A DNA stretch of 64,000 nt from an uncultured bacterium. GTDB taxonomy: Bacteria; Planctomycetota; Phycisphaerae; Phycisphaerales; SM1A02. The DNA lies in contig CAIXJC010000062.1 in NCBI GenBank assembly GCA_903919715.1, forward strand, positions 1-64,000, read 5' to 3'. The position numbers and the translations under genes were made by a program. Positions 43,373-52,266 of this stretch are shown in pieces. The number at the start of each line of letters is the position of its first letter. The stretch's first letter is position 1. Under the pieces are notes generated by a model. It saw nothing but the letters and a program-made list of their open reading frames with translations, made no database searches and had not been told where the DNA came from.

Positions 43373-45079
43373 TCACGCTCTTGTCAGCTTGCGATATTTC
43401 ACGCGGCCTGGCGCGGTGTTTTCGCCAAGTCGTCGGACGCGATCTTCTTCATACTCCGAAAAGTTTCCATTGAAGAAGAACGTCTGACTATCACCTTCGA
43501 ATGCAAGAATGTGCGTCGCGACGCGGTCAAGGAACCATCGATCATGGCTGACAATCACTGCAGTCCCACCAAAGTTTTCGATCGCTTCTTCAAGCGCACG
43601 CATCGTGTTCACATCGAGATCGTTGGTCGGTTCGTCAAAGAGAATCACATTGTTCCCTTGATGCAGCATGCGCGCGAGATGCACGCGGTTGCGCTCACCA
43701 CCCGAAAGATTTCCGCACAACTTCTGCTGTTCAGTTCCAGTGAAACCAAATCGTGCGACATACGCACGGCTATTGACCTTGACTGGTCCAAGTTGGATTT
43801 CTTCTTGACCATCTGAGATCGCTTGCCAGATGCTGTCGGTTGGCGACATTGCATCTCGAAGCTGTTCGATGTAACCCAACTTCACGGTTTCTCCAACGAC
43901 AAATTCTCCGCCGTCAACTTTCTCGCTGCCGAGAATCATCTTGAACAGTGTCGTCTTGCCCGCTCCGTTTGGACCAATCACGCCGACAATCGCGCCAGCT
44001 GGAATCTCAAACGATGAGCGATCAAGCAGCAGCCGATCTCCGAATGATTTCGTGACATCCTTGGCGTGAATGACAACATTTCCAAGGCGCGGACCAGGTG
44101 GAATAAAAATTTCAATCTCTGCCGCCTTCGCACGCGATTGATCATCAGTGAGCATCCGCTCATAATTTGAAACGCGCGCCTTGCTCTTCGCTTGGCGTCC
44201 CTTGGGATTCTGGCGAATCCAATCGAGTTCTCGTGCAAGCGACTTCTGGCGCATACTTGCCTGCTTTTCTTCGACCGCCATCCGCTTGTGCTTTTGTTCC
44301 AGCCAGTCGGTGTAATTGCCTTTGTATGGAATGCCCATACCGCGATCGAGTTCGAGAATCCATCCTGCAACGTTGTCGAGAAAGTATCGATCATGCGTGA
44401 CGGCGATGACGGTGCCGGGGTAACGCGCAAGGTGTTGCTCCAACCATGCAACGCTTTCCGCATCCAAATGGTTTGTCGGTTCGTCGAGCAACAGAATGTC
44501 GGGGTGCTGCATCAACAATCGAGTCAACGCAACGCGTCGTCGTTCTCCTCCAGAGACTTTGTCCAGCGTCTGATCGGACGGCGGACAGCGCAATGCTTCC
44601 ATCGCCATCTCGATCTGATTATCAATCGTCCACGCATCGAATGTGTCCAATTTCTCTTGGACTTTCGCCTGCTTTTCCATCAACTTGTCCATCTCCTCGC
44701 TCGACATTTCTTCGCCAAACTTTGCGTTGATCTCATCAAACTCCGCGAGCAAGTCATAGATCCCTTGCGCACCTTCACGCACAACTTCCAACACGGTGCG
44801 CTTCTCGTTTGCAAGTGGCTCTTGCTCAAGAAAGCCCGTCGTGAATCCTTGGGTCCGTTCGATCTTGCCATCGAATTCTTTATCTACTCCAGCCATGATT
44901 CGAAGGAGCGTGGACTTTCCGCTGCCATTCAATCCCAGGACGCCGATTTTTGCGCCGTAGTAATACGAGAGCGAAATGTCTTTAAGAATTTCTTTGCGGT
45001 TGATCGTCTTGGTGATGTTCAACATTGAACAGATCACGCGGACAGATTCGACAGATCCTTTATTTGACGGTTGGGCCAT
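43373..45079 (-). CDS. ettA: energy-dependent translational throttle EttA (ABC-F ATPase)
   Basis: A 568-residue cytosolic ABC-F protein that binds the ribosomal E site and gates the first elongation step according to ATP/ADP level. The two ATPase domains have Walker A GLNGSGKST (about 51) and GPNGAGKTT (about 345), each with an ABC signature SGGER and a Walker B DEPTN (LLLDEPTNHLD and LFDEPTNDLD). The arm insert and the linker (NPKGRQAKSKARVSNYE) match EttA. There is no membrane part. Length and layout are standard for EttA, with a ~15-residue N-terminal extension. Confidence 0.93.
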   Translation of the reverse strand: MAQPSNKGSVESVRVICSMLNITKTINRKEILKDISLSYYYGAKIGVLGLNGSGKSTLLRIMAGVDKEFDGKIERTQGFTTGFLEQEPLANEKRTVLEVVREGAQGIYDLLAEFDEINAKFGEEMSSEEMDKLMEKQAKVQEKLDTFDAWTIDNQIEMAMEALRCPPSDQTLDKVSGGERRRVALTRLLMQHPDILLLDEPTNHLDAESVAWLEQHLARYPGTVIAVTHDRYFLDNVAGWILELDRGMGIPYKGNYTDWLEQKHKRMAVEEKQASMRQKSLARELDWIRQNPKGRQAKSKARVSNYERMLTDDQSRAKAAEIEIFIPPGPRLGNVVIHAKDVTKSFGDRLLLDRSSFEIPAGAIVGVIGPNGAGKTTLFKMILGSEKVDGGEFVVGETVKLGYIEQLRDAMSPTDSIWQAISDGQEEIQLGPVKVNSRAYVARFGFTGTEQQKLCGNLSGGERNRVHLARMLHQGNNVILFDEPTNDLDVNTMRALEEAIENFGGTAVIVSHDRWFLDRVATHILAFEGDSQTFFFNGNFSEYEEDRVRRLGENTAPGRVKYRKLTRA

Positions 45080-45145
45080 AGCAAAGCAAGTCTATCGGGG
45101 CGGGGCTCAAAATCCTTACCGAGCCTGCTCCCTGCAACGTCACTT

Positions 45146-46372
45146 TCAACCAAGCAGAGGAATATCAATGGTCATCGTCGATGGCACTGGCGGATATGCG
45201 GTCTCTGCACGAAAATGACGGAACAATTTGCGATCCCATCCGCCACGCGCAAGAGTCGAATCGTGAAGCTCCTCCATCCGACCAAAACCCTCATAACCGA
45301 CCGCACGCTTCCCATGCTTGACTTCCTTAATCTCATAATCGATCGGGATTCGGTCGCGGTTCTGATGGGAAAACTGACCGCGCCAACCGTCCAGAACGCT
45401 GAACATCGAACCTGTTGGCAGAACATCTCCAACGACCAAATCGCGGTGCAAGAGCACATCAAACACGATTCTCTCGCAGGGAGTCTGAATCTTCATCATC
45501 AAGGATGCAAATTCATTTTCGGGAGTGCGATGCATCGGAATTGTTCCTCGACAGACGGCACCATGAAAGAGCGTAAATCCACACTCAACTCCAACGGAGC
45601 CGATAGGCAACTCAACAACTCGAGGAACTCGCTCCCGCTTCGGCGCTTCAAATGTTGGAACACCATCAGAACAGAAACGCTTCAAGAGAAATGGCGCACC
45701 AGGACCACGGTCAGCGAGATCAATCGGTTCAAATCGAACATCCATCGGACCTGATGCCAAATCGTCAACGCAGAATGGAACTTCGAGATACCAAGGAGCA
45801 TCCGCACGCAAGCGTTCGACATCGACAAATCCGCGCACCGTCGCCATTTCGATATTGCGGCCATCTGATGCTGGATGAATGACATCAAGGCGAATCAGCG
45901 ACTTCGCACGAATGCCCCAGACATAACTCCCGCTTGTGAAGTGATTCTTGCGATGCTCAAGTCCAACCCGCGGATCGCCAATTCGAGCGAGACCAGCAGC
46001 GAGCAATTCAAATCCGCGTGCGTCTCCACCCCATGCCAATCCAGCATCTTTGACTTTGGCGAACGACTGCCTTGCGGCAGCTACCAATGCCTTGGCTGTT
46101 CCAATTTTTTCCGCTGCATCGCAGAAAATATCCCACCCCGACTGACCAGGGAGGTACCGGACACATTCAAACGGGTCATTCGCCTTTGAAATTCGAGTGA
46201 TCTTCCAAGCGAGCTTCAGATCGACGCTCAACTTTGAAACAAGGTCGATTCCGCGGAAATTTGCCGCTCCAAACTGCGCTTTCAGAATATTCCGAACGTT
46301 TTCCCGAAGCGACTCGAGAGCGAGACGAACGGCTTCGGAACTTTTGCTGGAACTGGTGTCGATCTTTGGCAT
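45146..46372 (-). CDS. unknown protein with a possible N-terminal helix-turn-helix
   Basis: A 408-residue soluble protein that I cannot assign. Residues ~35-65 (GAANFRGIDLVSKLSVDLKLAWKITRISKA) look like a helix-turn-helix, with the recognition helix around LKLAWKITRI. About residues 70-110 are helical, then a long mixed domain runs to the end, with conserved-looking segments such as SGSYVWGIRAKSLIRLDVIHP, HGAVCRGTIPMHRTPENEFASLMM and IVFDVLLHRDLVVGDVLPTGSM. Whether it binds DNA is inference. It stands alone, 66 bp upstream of the ettA gene on the same strand and divergent from the dockerin-tagged gene. Confidence 0.72.
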   Translation of the reverse strand: MPKIDTSSSKSSEAVRLALESLRENVRNILKAQFGAANFRGIDLVSKLSVDLKLAWKITRISKANDPFECVRYLPGQSGWDIFCDAAEKIGTAKALVAAARQSFAKVKDAGLAWGGDARGFELLAAGLARIGDPRVGLEHRKNHFTSGSYVWGIRAKSLIRLDVIHPASDGRNIEMATVRGFVDVERLRADAPWYLEVPFCVDDLASGPMDVRFEPIDLADRGPGAPFLLKRFCSDGVPTFEAPKRERVPRVVELPIGSVGVECGFTLFHGAVCRGTIPMHRTPENEFASLMMKIQTPCERIVFDVLLHRDLVVGDVLPTGSMFSVLDGWRGQFSHQNRDRIPIDYEIKEVKHGKRAVGYEGFGRMEELHDSTLARGGWDRKLFRHFRAETAYPPVPSTMTIDIPLLG

Positions 46373-46435
46373 GTCGAGCCGAGTTTAACCACACAAAGCC
46401 CTACACGAGAAATATGCCAGAAATTAGCGAATTCT

Positions 46436-46463
46436 TTGACAAAGGCCCATGCCACCATATTCT
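46436..46463 (+). promoter_or_regulatory. candidate sigma-70 promoter of the first dockerin-tagged gene
   Basis: TTGACA (46436-46441), a perfect -35 match, is followed after 16 bases by TATTCT (46458-46463), a 4/6 match to the -10 consensus. It lies about 60 bp before the ATG at 46522 in a gap of 149 bp that contains no gene. Confidence 0.45.
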
Positions 46464-46521
46464 GGAATACATCCCGCAATATCCCTTACTAAATCTATAC
46501 AGAAAGATTACAGGCTTCAAA

Positions 46522-48381
46522 ATGAAAAACACTCTTCGCACACAGTCGATTTTTACAGTTGGCTTCGCTGCCATTGCTTTGGCTTCCGCTGCGAATGCGC
46601 AAGCGACGTGGGAAAACATTGCTACCGCTGGTGGCCTCGGTGGGTCGTATCCACCTGCAAATTTGAACATTCCTGATGTCCCGGCTGATGCGGTGTTTGT
46701 ACCAAATAGTTTCAATAATCCACTCATCGGACCAACGGGCAATGTCACGTTCCGTGCCCAACTTGCTGGCACAGGCATCCATACAACTGCCCCAAACAAC
46801 TCGCACATTGAGCTCACCGGCAGTTCGGGCGCCACACTTACGCAGGTCGCTCGCGCTGGATATGCGCTTCCGAGCGGTCTTGCCCCGGGTCTCATCTGCA
46901 ATTCCACCACGGGCGTCAACGGTCTCGCATCGACTCAGTTTGAGTCTGGCAACGGCGGCATCCTGATCACCGGCAACCTCAACGGCACGGGCGTCACCGC
47001 CACCACGAGCCCCTTCTGGATGTGGCGCGATCCGACGGGCACAAACAATTACATTCTTTACCGCGGAGGTGATGCGTATCCAGGCGCTGCTGGCGTCACC
47101 ATGACAGCCTCGGTTGGCTCCCCGCAGTACGTGAACAACGATGGCGCTGCGTTGGTGTACGCAACTCTCGCTGGTACGGGCGTCATCACGACCGCTGGCG
47201 TCACGGCGAACAACGGCGCAGATGTCTGGATGGGACCTTCGGGCAAGACGGTCCTCTTCCGTAAGGGTGACCCATGCCCAGGATTCACCGATGGGACGGT
47301 GTTACAGCCAGATAGCTACAGCATTTGGGTCAACGGCAGCAACGCCGCGATCTACGGCACGCTCTTCGGCGGAACCGTCACTACCTCGGACAACGCCGTC
47401 GAGTTGACCAACGCGTGGGGTAACGGTCTCGAGGTTTGGGGGCGCAAGGGGGGCCCAATCGCAGGCTTCCCAGGTCTGACCTTTACAAACATGGCTTATC
47501 CCACCTCATCTCCGTTCAGTATGGTGCAACACGCGCTCATGGCGGACGGGACGATCGTGTTCCGTACAGAGTTGGGCGGCGCAGGGGCGACTACGCTCAA
47601 CAACAGTGCAACCATGACCGTGAAAAACGGCGTCTTCACAATGCTGATGCGTAAGGGCGATTCTGTCCCTGGCGTTTCGGGACTCGTGTTTCAGTCGGTC
47701 GGTAGTAGTTCAGTAATGAACAACAACGGCGCTTACGCTTATGAAGGAATCCTGATGAATGCCGACGGCACCTCCGTCACGGATCCTGCAGTCTCAGCGA
47801 GTTTCATGGGTCTTCGCAACGCGGACGGAACTATTTTGGTCCTCGCTAAGCAATTTGACGCAGTCCCAGGAGTTGCTGGCGCGACCTTTGGACCAATCAG
47901 TGGCAGTTCGTCGGTCTGCATCAGCGACTCTGGAGTCGTGGTGTTTGCCAACAACTTCATCGTGGGCGGGATCCCCTACTCTGGGGTGGCGATCCTTGCT
48001 TGGGATGCAGTGAACGGTCTCCGAACGATTGCAAAGACTGGCGACACCAACTTCACTGGAACGGCGTGCAATACCCTCACCATGATTGGCGGAACAGGCG
48101 TCAGCGGCGCATCGACCAACACTGGGATCAATGCGAGCGGTCAGTTGGTTCTTAAGGCCGGCGACTCCGTCAATTCCATCTACACCATCGCCCGAATCAA
48201 TCTTGCGCCAGTCGTAGCATGCACTGCTGACATCAACGGCGATCATCAAGTTGACGGATCGGATTTGGCTGTGGTCTTGAGTCAGTGGGGAACCGCTGGA
48301 TCGGGCGACATCAATCACGACGGAAATGTCGATGGACAAGATCTCGCGACGTTGCTCGGTGCCTGGGGCACGTGCCCATAA
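46522..48381 (+). CDS. secreted NxxGxxxAF-repeat protein with C-terminal GC-type dockerin-like domain
   Basis: A 619-residue exported protein. Residues 1-25 are a signal peptide (...FAAIALASAANAQA). The body (about 30-560) is made of tandem repeats of the kind N-N-N/D-G-A-Y-A-Y or DGTIVFRTELGG followed by GDSVPGVSG-like units, fitting the NxxGxxxAF tandem-repeat surface proteins of planctomycetes, possibly a beta-propeller. The last ~55 residues, CTADINGDHQVDGSDLAVVL and GDINHDGNVDGQDLATLLGAWG, are two calcium-binding dockerin-like loops ending in Cys-Pro. The ATG at 46522 gives the signal peptide. It is followed by a clear terminator. Confidence 0.85.
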   Translation: MKNTLRTQSIFTVGFAAIALASAANAQATWENIATAGGLGGSYPPANLNIPDVPADAVFVPNSFNNPLIGPTGNVTFRAQLAGTGIHTTAPNNSHIELTGSSGATLTQVARAGYALPSGLAPGLICNSTTGVNGLASTQFESGNGGILITGNLNGTGVTATTSPFWMWRDPTGTNNYILYRGGDAYPGAAGVTMTASVGSPQYVNNDGAALVYATLAGTGVITTAGVTANNGADVWMGPSGKTVLFRKGDPCPGFTDGTVLQPDSYSIWVNGSNAAIYGTLFGGTVTTSDNAVELTNAWGNGLEVWGRKGGPIAGFPGLTFTNMAYPTSSPFSMVQHALMADGTIVFRTELGGAGATTLNNSATMTVKNGVFTMLMRKGDSVPGVSGLVFQSVGSSSVMNNNGAYAYEGILMNADGTSVTDPAVSASFMGLRNADGTILVLAKQFDAVPGVAGATFGPISGSSSVCISDSGVVVFANNFIVGGIPYSGVAILAWDAVNGLRTIAKTGDTNFTGTACNTLTMIGGTGVSGASTNTGINASGQLVLKAGDSVNSIYTIARINLAPVVACTADINGDHQVDGSDLAVVLSQWGTAGSGDINHDGNVDGQDLATLLGAWGTCP

Positions 48382-48399
48382 GATTCTTTCATGAAAACC

Positions 48400-48438
48400 A
48401 ACCCGTGGGCGGAGATATTCCGTCCACGGGTTCTTTCG
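48400..48438 (+). terminator. Rho-independent terminator between the two dockerin-tagged genes
   Basis: AACCCGTGGGCGGA (48400-48413) and TCCGTCCACGGGTT (48419-48432) pair at 13 of 14 positions (the other is G-U) with a 5-base loop, followed by CTTTCG. It begins 18 bp after the stop of the upstream gene, so the two secreted-protein genes are transcribed separately. TATAAA at 48439-48444 may be the -10 box of the next gene. Confidence 0.75.
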
Positions 48439-48471
48439 TATAAATCAGTTCCAACCGCTTTGAGAAACAAC

Positions 48472-49755
48472 ATGAACACATCACTTCCGCGACGACTTGC
48501 ACTTGCCGCCCTCTTCGCTTCATGCGGGATTTATTCTTCCGCATCTGCGGGCGAACTCTTTCTGCTGGGTCTCGTGAACCAGTCGTGGGCTGAAGATTCC
48601 AGCAACGACGGACGAGTCGTCGTGGGAACAGACCCGCAGGGGTATTGGTACTGGACACGAGAAACAGGAGTTGTTCGAGTTCCAAACACAATTCCGCCTG
48701 GAAATGGAGCAGGTGGACAAGCTCGAGTCACTGCTGATGGAACGCGGATGACGTGCTCGACAATCAATCCAGCCACGGCGAAATCCGAGGCGACGATTTT
48801 TCACATCGACAAAACCCAGTATCAACTGCTGGGAAGCTTTGGATTCAACTGCGATATCGAGCGAAGTGGTGGTTGGGGAATGACCCCCGATGGAAACCAT
48901 GTCGTTGGTCTGGCATGGAACAGCGGTTGTAGCGCCAACGGATTTGAGTGGAACTCCGCAACAAATGCGCTCACGACTCTTGGATCAATTTATTTTTACA
49001 AGCCCACACGAGCGAACGCTGTCAGCGACAATGCCAATGTGATTGCTGGCTGGTCTGACGATTACAACGGGTGGCGTCAAGGCGCTGTGTGGAACAAGAA
49101 TGCTACGGGAACGTATCTCGTAACCGTGCTCTCTGCGACTCCCGCTGGCTCGACGACACCGCTCAAGATGTCTGAAGCTGGTGCAGTCAGCGGAAATGGT
49201 CAATGGGTTTATGGAATTGGCCGAACTGGCTTCTATGGGGGAGCCGCGTGGCGGTGGAGTGCTGCGACGGGAGTTCAAGCGATCACGCCTGCGCCGGTAA
49301 CGGACATCGGATATGTCGTTGCCGCGAATAACGATGGAAGCAAAGTCCTGACGTTTTATGGAGCGATGGGAGGCTCCGGCTCCTTTCTCTGGTCTACCGA
49401 GCGTGGCTATGTGTCACTCGCAACTATTGCGCAGGAAGCTGGCGTCGTGATTCCGGGTGGTTGGACACTCAACCTTCCACTTGGAATGTCTGAGGACGCA
49501 CTAACGATTGTTGGGACTGCATTTGGACCAAACGGGACGTCGCCATTTGTTCTCGATCTGCGACCGACTGTTCCGCCGTGTACTGCAGACATCAATGGCG
49601 ACGGGAATGTCGATGGCAACGACCTTGCCACCGTATTGTCGGGTTGGGGCGACTGCGTCTTTGGTGGACAATGCCCTGCCGATCTGAATAGCGACGGAGT
49701 TGTCGACGGAAATGATCTCGCAACCGTGTTGTCCGGCTGGGGAACGTGTCCGTAA
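48472..49755 (+). CDS. secreted repeat protein with C-terminal GC-type dockerin-like domain
   Basis: A 427-residue exported protein with a signal peptide (residues 1-26, LALAALFASCGIYSSASAG). The body looks like HAF-type repeats, each with a V-V-G-W/T start (DGRVVVGTDPQG, GNHVVGLAWNSG, NANVIAGWSDDY, DALTIVGTAFGP), probably a beta-propeller. The C-terminus has two dockerin-like calcium loops, ADINGDGNVDGNDLATVL and ADLNSDGVVDGNDLATVL, both followed by SGWG and ending in TCP. It shares the tag but not the body with the protein before it. The ATG at 48472 gives the signal peptide. Confidence 0.84.
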   Translation: MNTSLPRRLALAALFASCGIYSSASAGELFLLGLVNQSWAEDSSNDGRVVVGTDPQGYWYWTRETGVVRVPNTIPPGNGAGGQARVTADGTRMTCSTINPATAKSEATIFHIDKTQYQLLGSFGFNCDIERSGGWGMTPDGNHVVGLAWNSGCSANGFEWNSATNALTTLGSIYFYKPTRANAVSDNANVIAGWSDDYNGWRQGAVWNKNATGTYLVTVLSATPAGSTTPLKMSEAGAVSGNGQWVYGIGRTGFYGGAAWRWSAATGVQAITPAPVTDIGYVVAANNDGSKVLTFYGAMGGSGSFLWSTERGYVSLATIAQEAGVVIPGGWTLNLPLGMSEDALTIVGTAFGPNGTSPFVLDLRPTVPPCTADINGDGNVDGNDLATVLSGWGDCVFGGQCPADLNSDGVVDGNDLATVLSGWGTCP

Positions 49756-49764
49756 GAGTTCGTT

Positions 49765-50586
49765 TTATCCCGCAAACTTGCGCCAGATCCAAGAACCAAC
49801 AAAGATCAACGTGGCGACAAAGACGATTGTTGCCCCTGGCGGCAACGACCAGAAATAGGACGCATAGAGACCGCCCACGATCGACATCCATGAGACGATG
49901 ACGGAGAGAACCATCATTGGAATCAGCCTCCGCGCGAACAACGCCGAGGTTGCTGCGGGTGTGATGAGCAGTGCGCTTGTGAGAATCACACCGACGACTT
50001 GCACACCCGAGACCACTGCCAACGCAATCAACAGCAGAATTGCCAGTCGCAATCGCGCAGATCCAATGCCGATTAAGTCTGCATAATTTGAGTCGTACGA
50101 ACTGAGTTCGAATTCTTTGTGCAGGAGTACAAGCGCAACAACGATCGCACATCCTGCGACGACCATAAACCAGAAATCGCCGGGCGCAACTGCCAAGATG
50201 TTTCCAAAGAGCAGATGCGAAAGATCGCGCCACGATCCGCCGAAACTTGTCAGGATCACGCCGAGTGCGAACATTCCTGTAAATGCCACACCAATCGCCG
50301 CATCTTCACGCACGCCACGTCGGCGCGAGCCACCTGCAGACAAGATGCTGATGCCGATCGCTGTCGCGAGATTGCTGGCAATCGCGCCAAATGCGAGACT
50401 CCATCCATACATCTGCGCGAGGACTAATCCTGGAAGCGTGGTGTGAGACATCGCTTCGCCGGCGAATGCCATTCGCCGAAAGACGACGTAGACGCCAAGA
50501 AGCGCACATGAAAGTCCAGTGATCAATCCAGCGAAAAGGCCATCGCGCATAAAGCCCATGGACCACGGTTCAAGAATCCACGCCAT
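49765..50586 (-). CDS. metal ABC transporter permease (ZnuB/MntB family)
   Basis: A 273-residue inner-membrane protein of about eight helices. GLITGLSCALLGVYVVFRRMAFAGEAMSHTTLPG is the classic start of the ABC-3 permease family, and VSGVQVVGVILTSALLITPAATS is the conserved EAA-like segment. It is the last gene of the binding protein-ATPase-permease operon. The ATG at 50586 (MAWILEPWSMGFMRDG) overlaps the ATPase gene by 17 bp and matches family starts; the longer frame is inside the ATPase gene. Confidence 0.9.
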   Translation of the reverse strand: MAWILEPWSMGFMRDGLFAGLITGLSCALLGVYVVFRRMAFAGEAMSHTTLPGLVLAQMYGWSLAFGAIASNLATAIGISILSAGGSRRRGVREDAAIGVAFTGMFALGVILTSFGGSWRDLSHLLFGNILAVAPGDFWFMVVAGCAIVVALVLLHKEFELSSYDSNYADLIGIGSARLRLAILLLIALAVVSGVQVVGVILTSALLITPAATSALFARRLIPMMVLSVIVSWMSIVGGLYASYFWSLPPGATIVFVATLIFVGSWIWRKFAG

Positions 50587-51304
50587 GCGCCACCTCCCGC
50601 ATTGCGCCGTGTTCCAGTGAAAGAACTCCGTCAAATGGCTGATCGTGGATGCCGACATCGTGCGTTGAAACGATCATCGATTTTCCTTGACGCTGCAATC
50701 GATCAAGGAGTTGAGCGACAAGAATGCGCGAGGCTGAATCGACCGCGTTGAGCGGTTCATCAAGAAGAAGAAGGTCTGATCCTTGCGCAACGGCACGCGC
50801 GAGGAGAACTCGTTGTTGTTGCCCGCCCGAAAGTTCGCCGATCGCCTTCAGCGCGATGTTTGAAAGATCGAGCTGCGCAAGTGTCTCCTGCACAACCGAA
50901 TGATCGCTTGCATCAGGACTGGTCAACCAACCGCAATGAACATAGCGCCCTGCCATAACGAACCTCGAAACAGTTACAGGAAATCTCCAATTGATTTCAT
51001 CGCGCTGTGGCAGATAGGAAGTGCGGTGATGACACGCACGCACCTTCAGCCCAAAGACAGAAATGGTGCCCGACTTGATCGGCAGCAGACCCGCGATCGT
51101 TTTCAAGAGTGTGCTCTTTCCAGATCCGTTTGCACCGACGAGCGCAAGTCGCGAACCAACAGGCAACGTGAAGTTGACGCCACAGAGCACGGGAGTCTGC
51201 ACGCCGGGATACCCGACGGAGACATCCGTCACACGCAGTGCCGGAGCCATCGGATCGGGGGCGTGGAGGTGGCGACCACCATAAGCGAGCCACTCGTATT
51301 TCAC
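50570..51304 (-). CDS. metal ABC transporter ATP-binding protein (ZnuC/MntA family)
   Basis: A 244-residue ATPase with Walker A GANGSGKST (about residues 56-64), Q-loop YLPQRDEINWRFPV, ABC signature LSGGQQQRVLLARA, Walker B LLLLDEPLNAVD and the switch His in STHDV. The PQR-x-E-x(2)-W-x-FPVTV segment is typical of the zinc/manganese group. The start is a GTG at 51304 that overlaps the binding-protein stop (GTGA); an ATG at 51250 is possible. Confidence 0.9.
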   Translation of the reverse strand: MKYEWLAYGGRHLHAPDPMAPALRVTDVSVGYPGVQTPVLCGVNFTLPVGSRLALVGANGSGKSTLLKTIAGLLPIKSGTISVFGLKVRACHHRTSYLPQRDEINWRFPVTVSRFVMAGRYVHCGWLTSPDASDHSVVQETLAQLDLSNIALKAIGELSGGQQQRVLLARAVAQGSDLLLLDEPLNAVDSASRILVAQLLDRLQRQGKSMIVSTHDVGIHDQPFDGVLSLEHGAMREVAHGVDS

Positions 51305-52242
51305 TCGTGAAGCGCCTCGACGATCATGTTGACATTGGACCGCATCGTTTCAAGATACGCCTTTCCGTGTTCAGCGTTGGGAGAGTGCAGGAGCGAATCT
51401 AAACGCAGAGTCTCAACGAGCCGCACGTTCGCTTCGCGTGCAACCGTGGCAGCGATGCGTGAAGGATGAGCTGCGTCACCGAAGACGACAGGGCTCTTGG
51501 TTTCTCGCAGCGCATTCACCATCTTGACGAGCTGCGACGGAGCCACATCGGAGCCGTCCGCCGTCATTTCGATACCAACAACTCGAAGTCCATAACGATC
51601 GCCAAATGACCGCAGGCCATCGTGCGTCGTCACGAGCAGACGCTTCGATTCTGGAATGCGCAGAACTTGCGATTTGATCCACTCGTCCAGTTTGACCAAT
51701 TGCGCGTCAAGTTCGAGACTGCGTGAGCGAAACGTTTCTGCGCAAGTCGGACGAACCGCAACGAGCACCGCACAAATTCGCTCATTGAGGACCCGAACCT
51801 TTGACGGATCATGCCAAATATGCGGATCGACACCGGCGTGGTCGGCGTGAGCGTCGTGGTCGGCGTGAGCGTCGTGGTCGGCCACTGCGGCATCGCTCCC
51901 CTTTCCCAGTCCTTCGGCAACAACCAAGAGCGGCGCCTTTGATCCTGTCGAGCGATGAAGTTTGCCCATCGCTCGATCAAGTCCAAGTCCGAATTCGATC
52001 ACCAGATCCGCAGATTCAATTTTCTTCGCATCCGCTGGCGTCGGTTCATAGTGATGCGGATCTCCACCAGCTTGCCCTAGGACGAAGAGATCGACGTCTG
52101 GACCTGCGATAGCACGCACCAAGTCAGCAACAACATCATTCCCCGCGACAACTTTGATTGGCGGCAAAGTTTGTGGCGCAGTTGGCGCAATGGCAGACTG
52201 TGTCGGAACGAACCCAAGTATGAGTAGTGCGCAAAAAATCAT
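51301..52242 (-). CDS. metal ABC transporter substrate-binding protein (ZnuA-like)
   Basis: A 313-residue cluster A-I binding protein with a signal peptide (about 1-18). Metal-ligand His positions are visible at GGDPHHYEPTP, DPHIWHDPSKV and VTTHDGLRSFGDRYG. Between them is a His/Asp-rich loop (HDAHADHDAHADH), which is typical of zinc-binding ZnuA proteins and absent from manganese ones. An 18-bp tandem DNA repeat encodes that loop. It leads the transporter operon and starts 24 bp after addA ends. Confidence 0.9.
   Translation of the reverse strand: MIFCALLILGFVPTQSAIAPTAPQTLPPIKVVAGNDVVADLVRAIAGPDVDLFVLGQAGGDPHHYEPTPADAKKIESADLVIEFGLGLDRAMGKLHRSTGSKAPLLVVAEGLGKGSDAAVADHDAHADHDAHADHAGVDPHIWHDPSKVRVLNERICAVLVAVRPTCAETFRSRSLELDAQLVKLDEWIKSQVLRIPESKRLLVTTHDGLRSFGDRYGLRVVGIEMTADGSDVAPSQLVKMVNALRETKSPVVFGDAAHPSRIAATVAREANVRLVETLRLDSLLHSPNAEHGKAYLETMRSNVNMIVEALHE
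51841..51876 (-). repeat. two 18-bp tandem repeats encoding the His/Asp-rich loop
   Basis: GTCGGCGTGAGCGTCGTG occurs twice back to back (51841-51858 and 51859-51876), flanked by partial copies. In the minus-strand frame each unit encodes HDAHAD (in rotation), so copy-number change would lengthen or shorten the metal loop without shifting the frame. Confidence 0.85.
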
Positions 52243-52266
52243 TGGTGATGAATGATGATATGAAGA

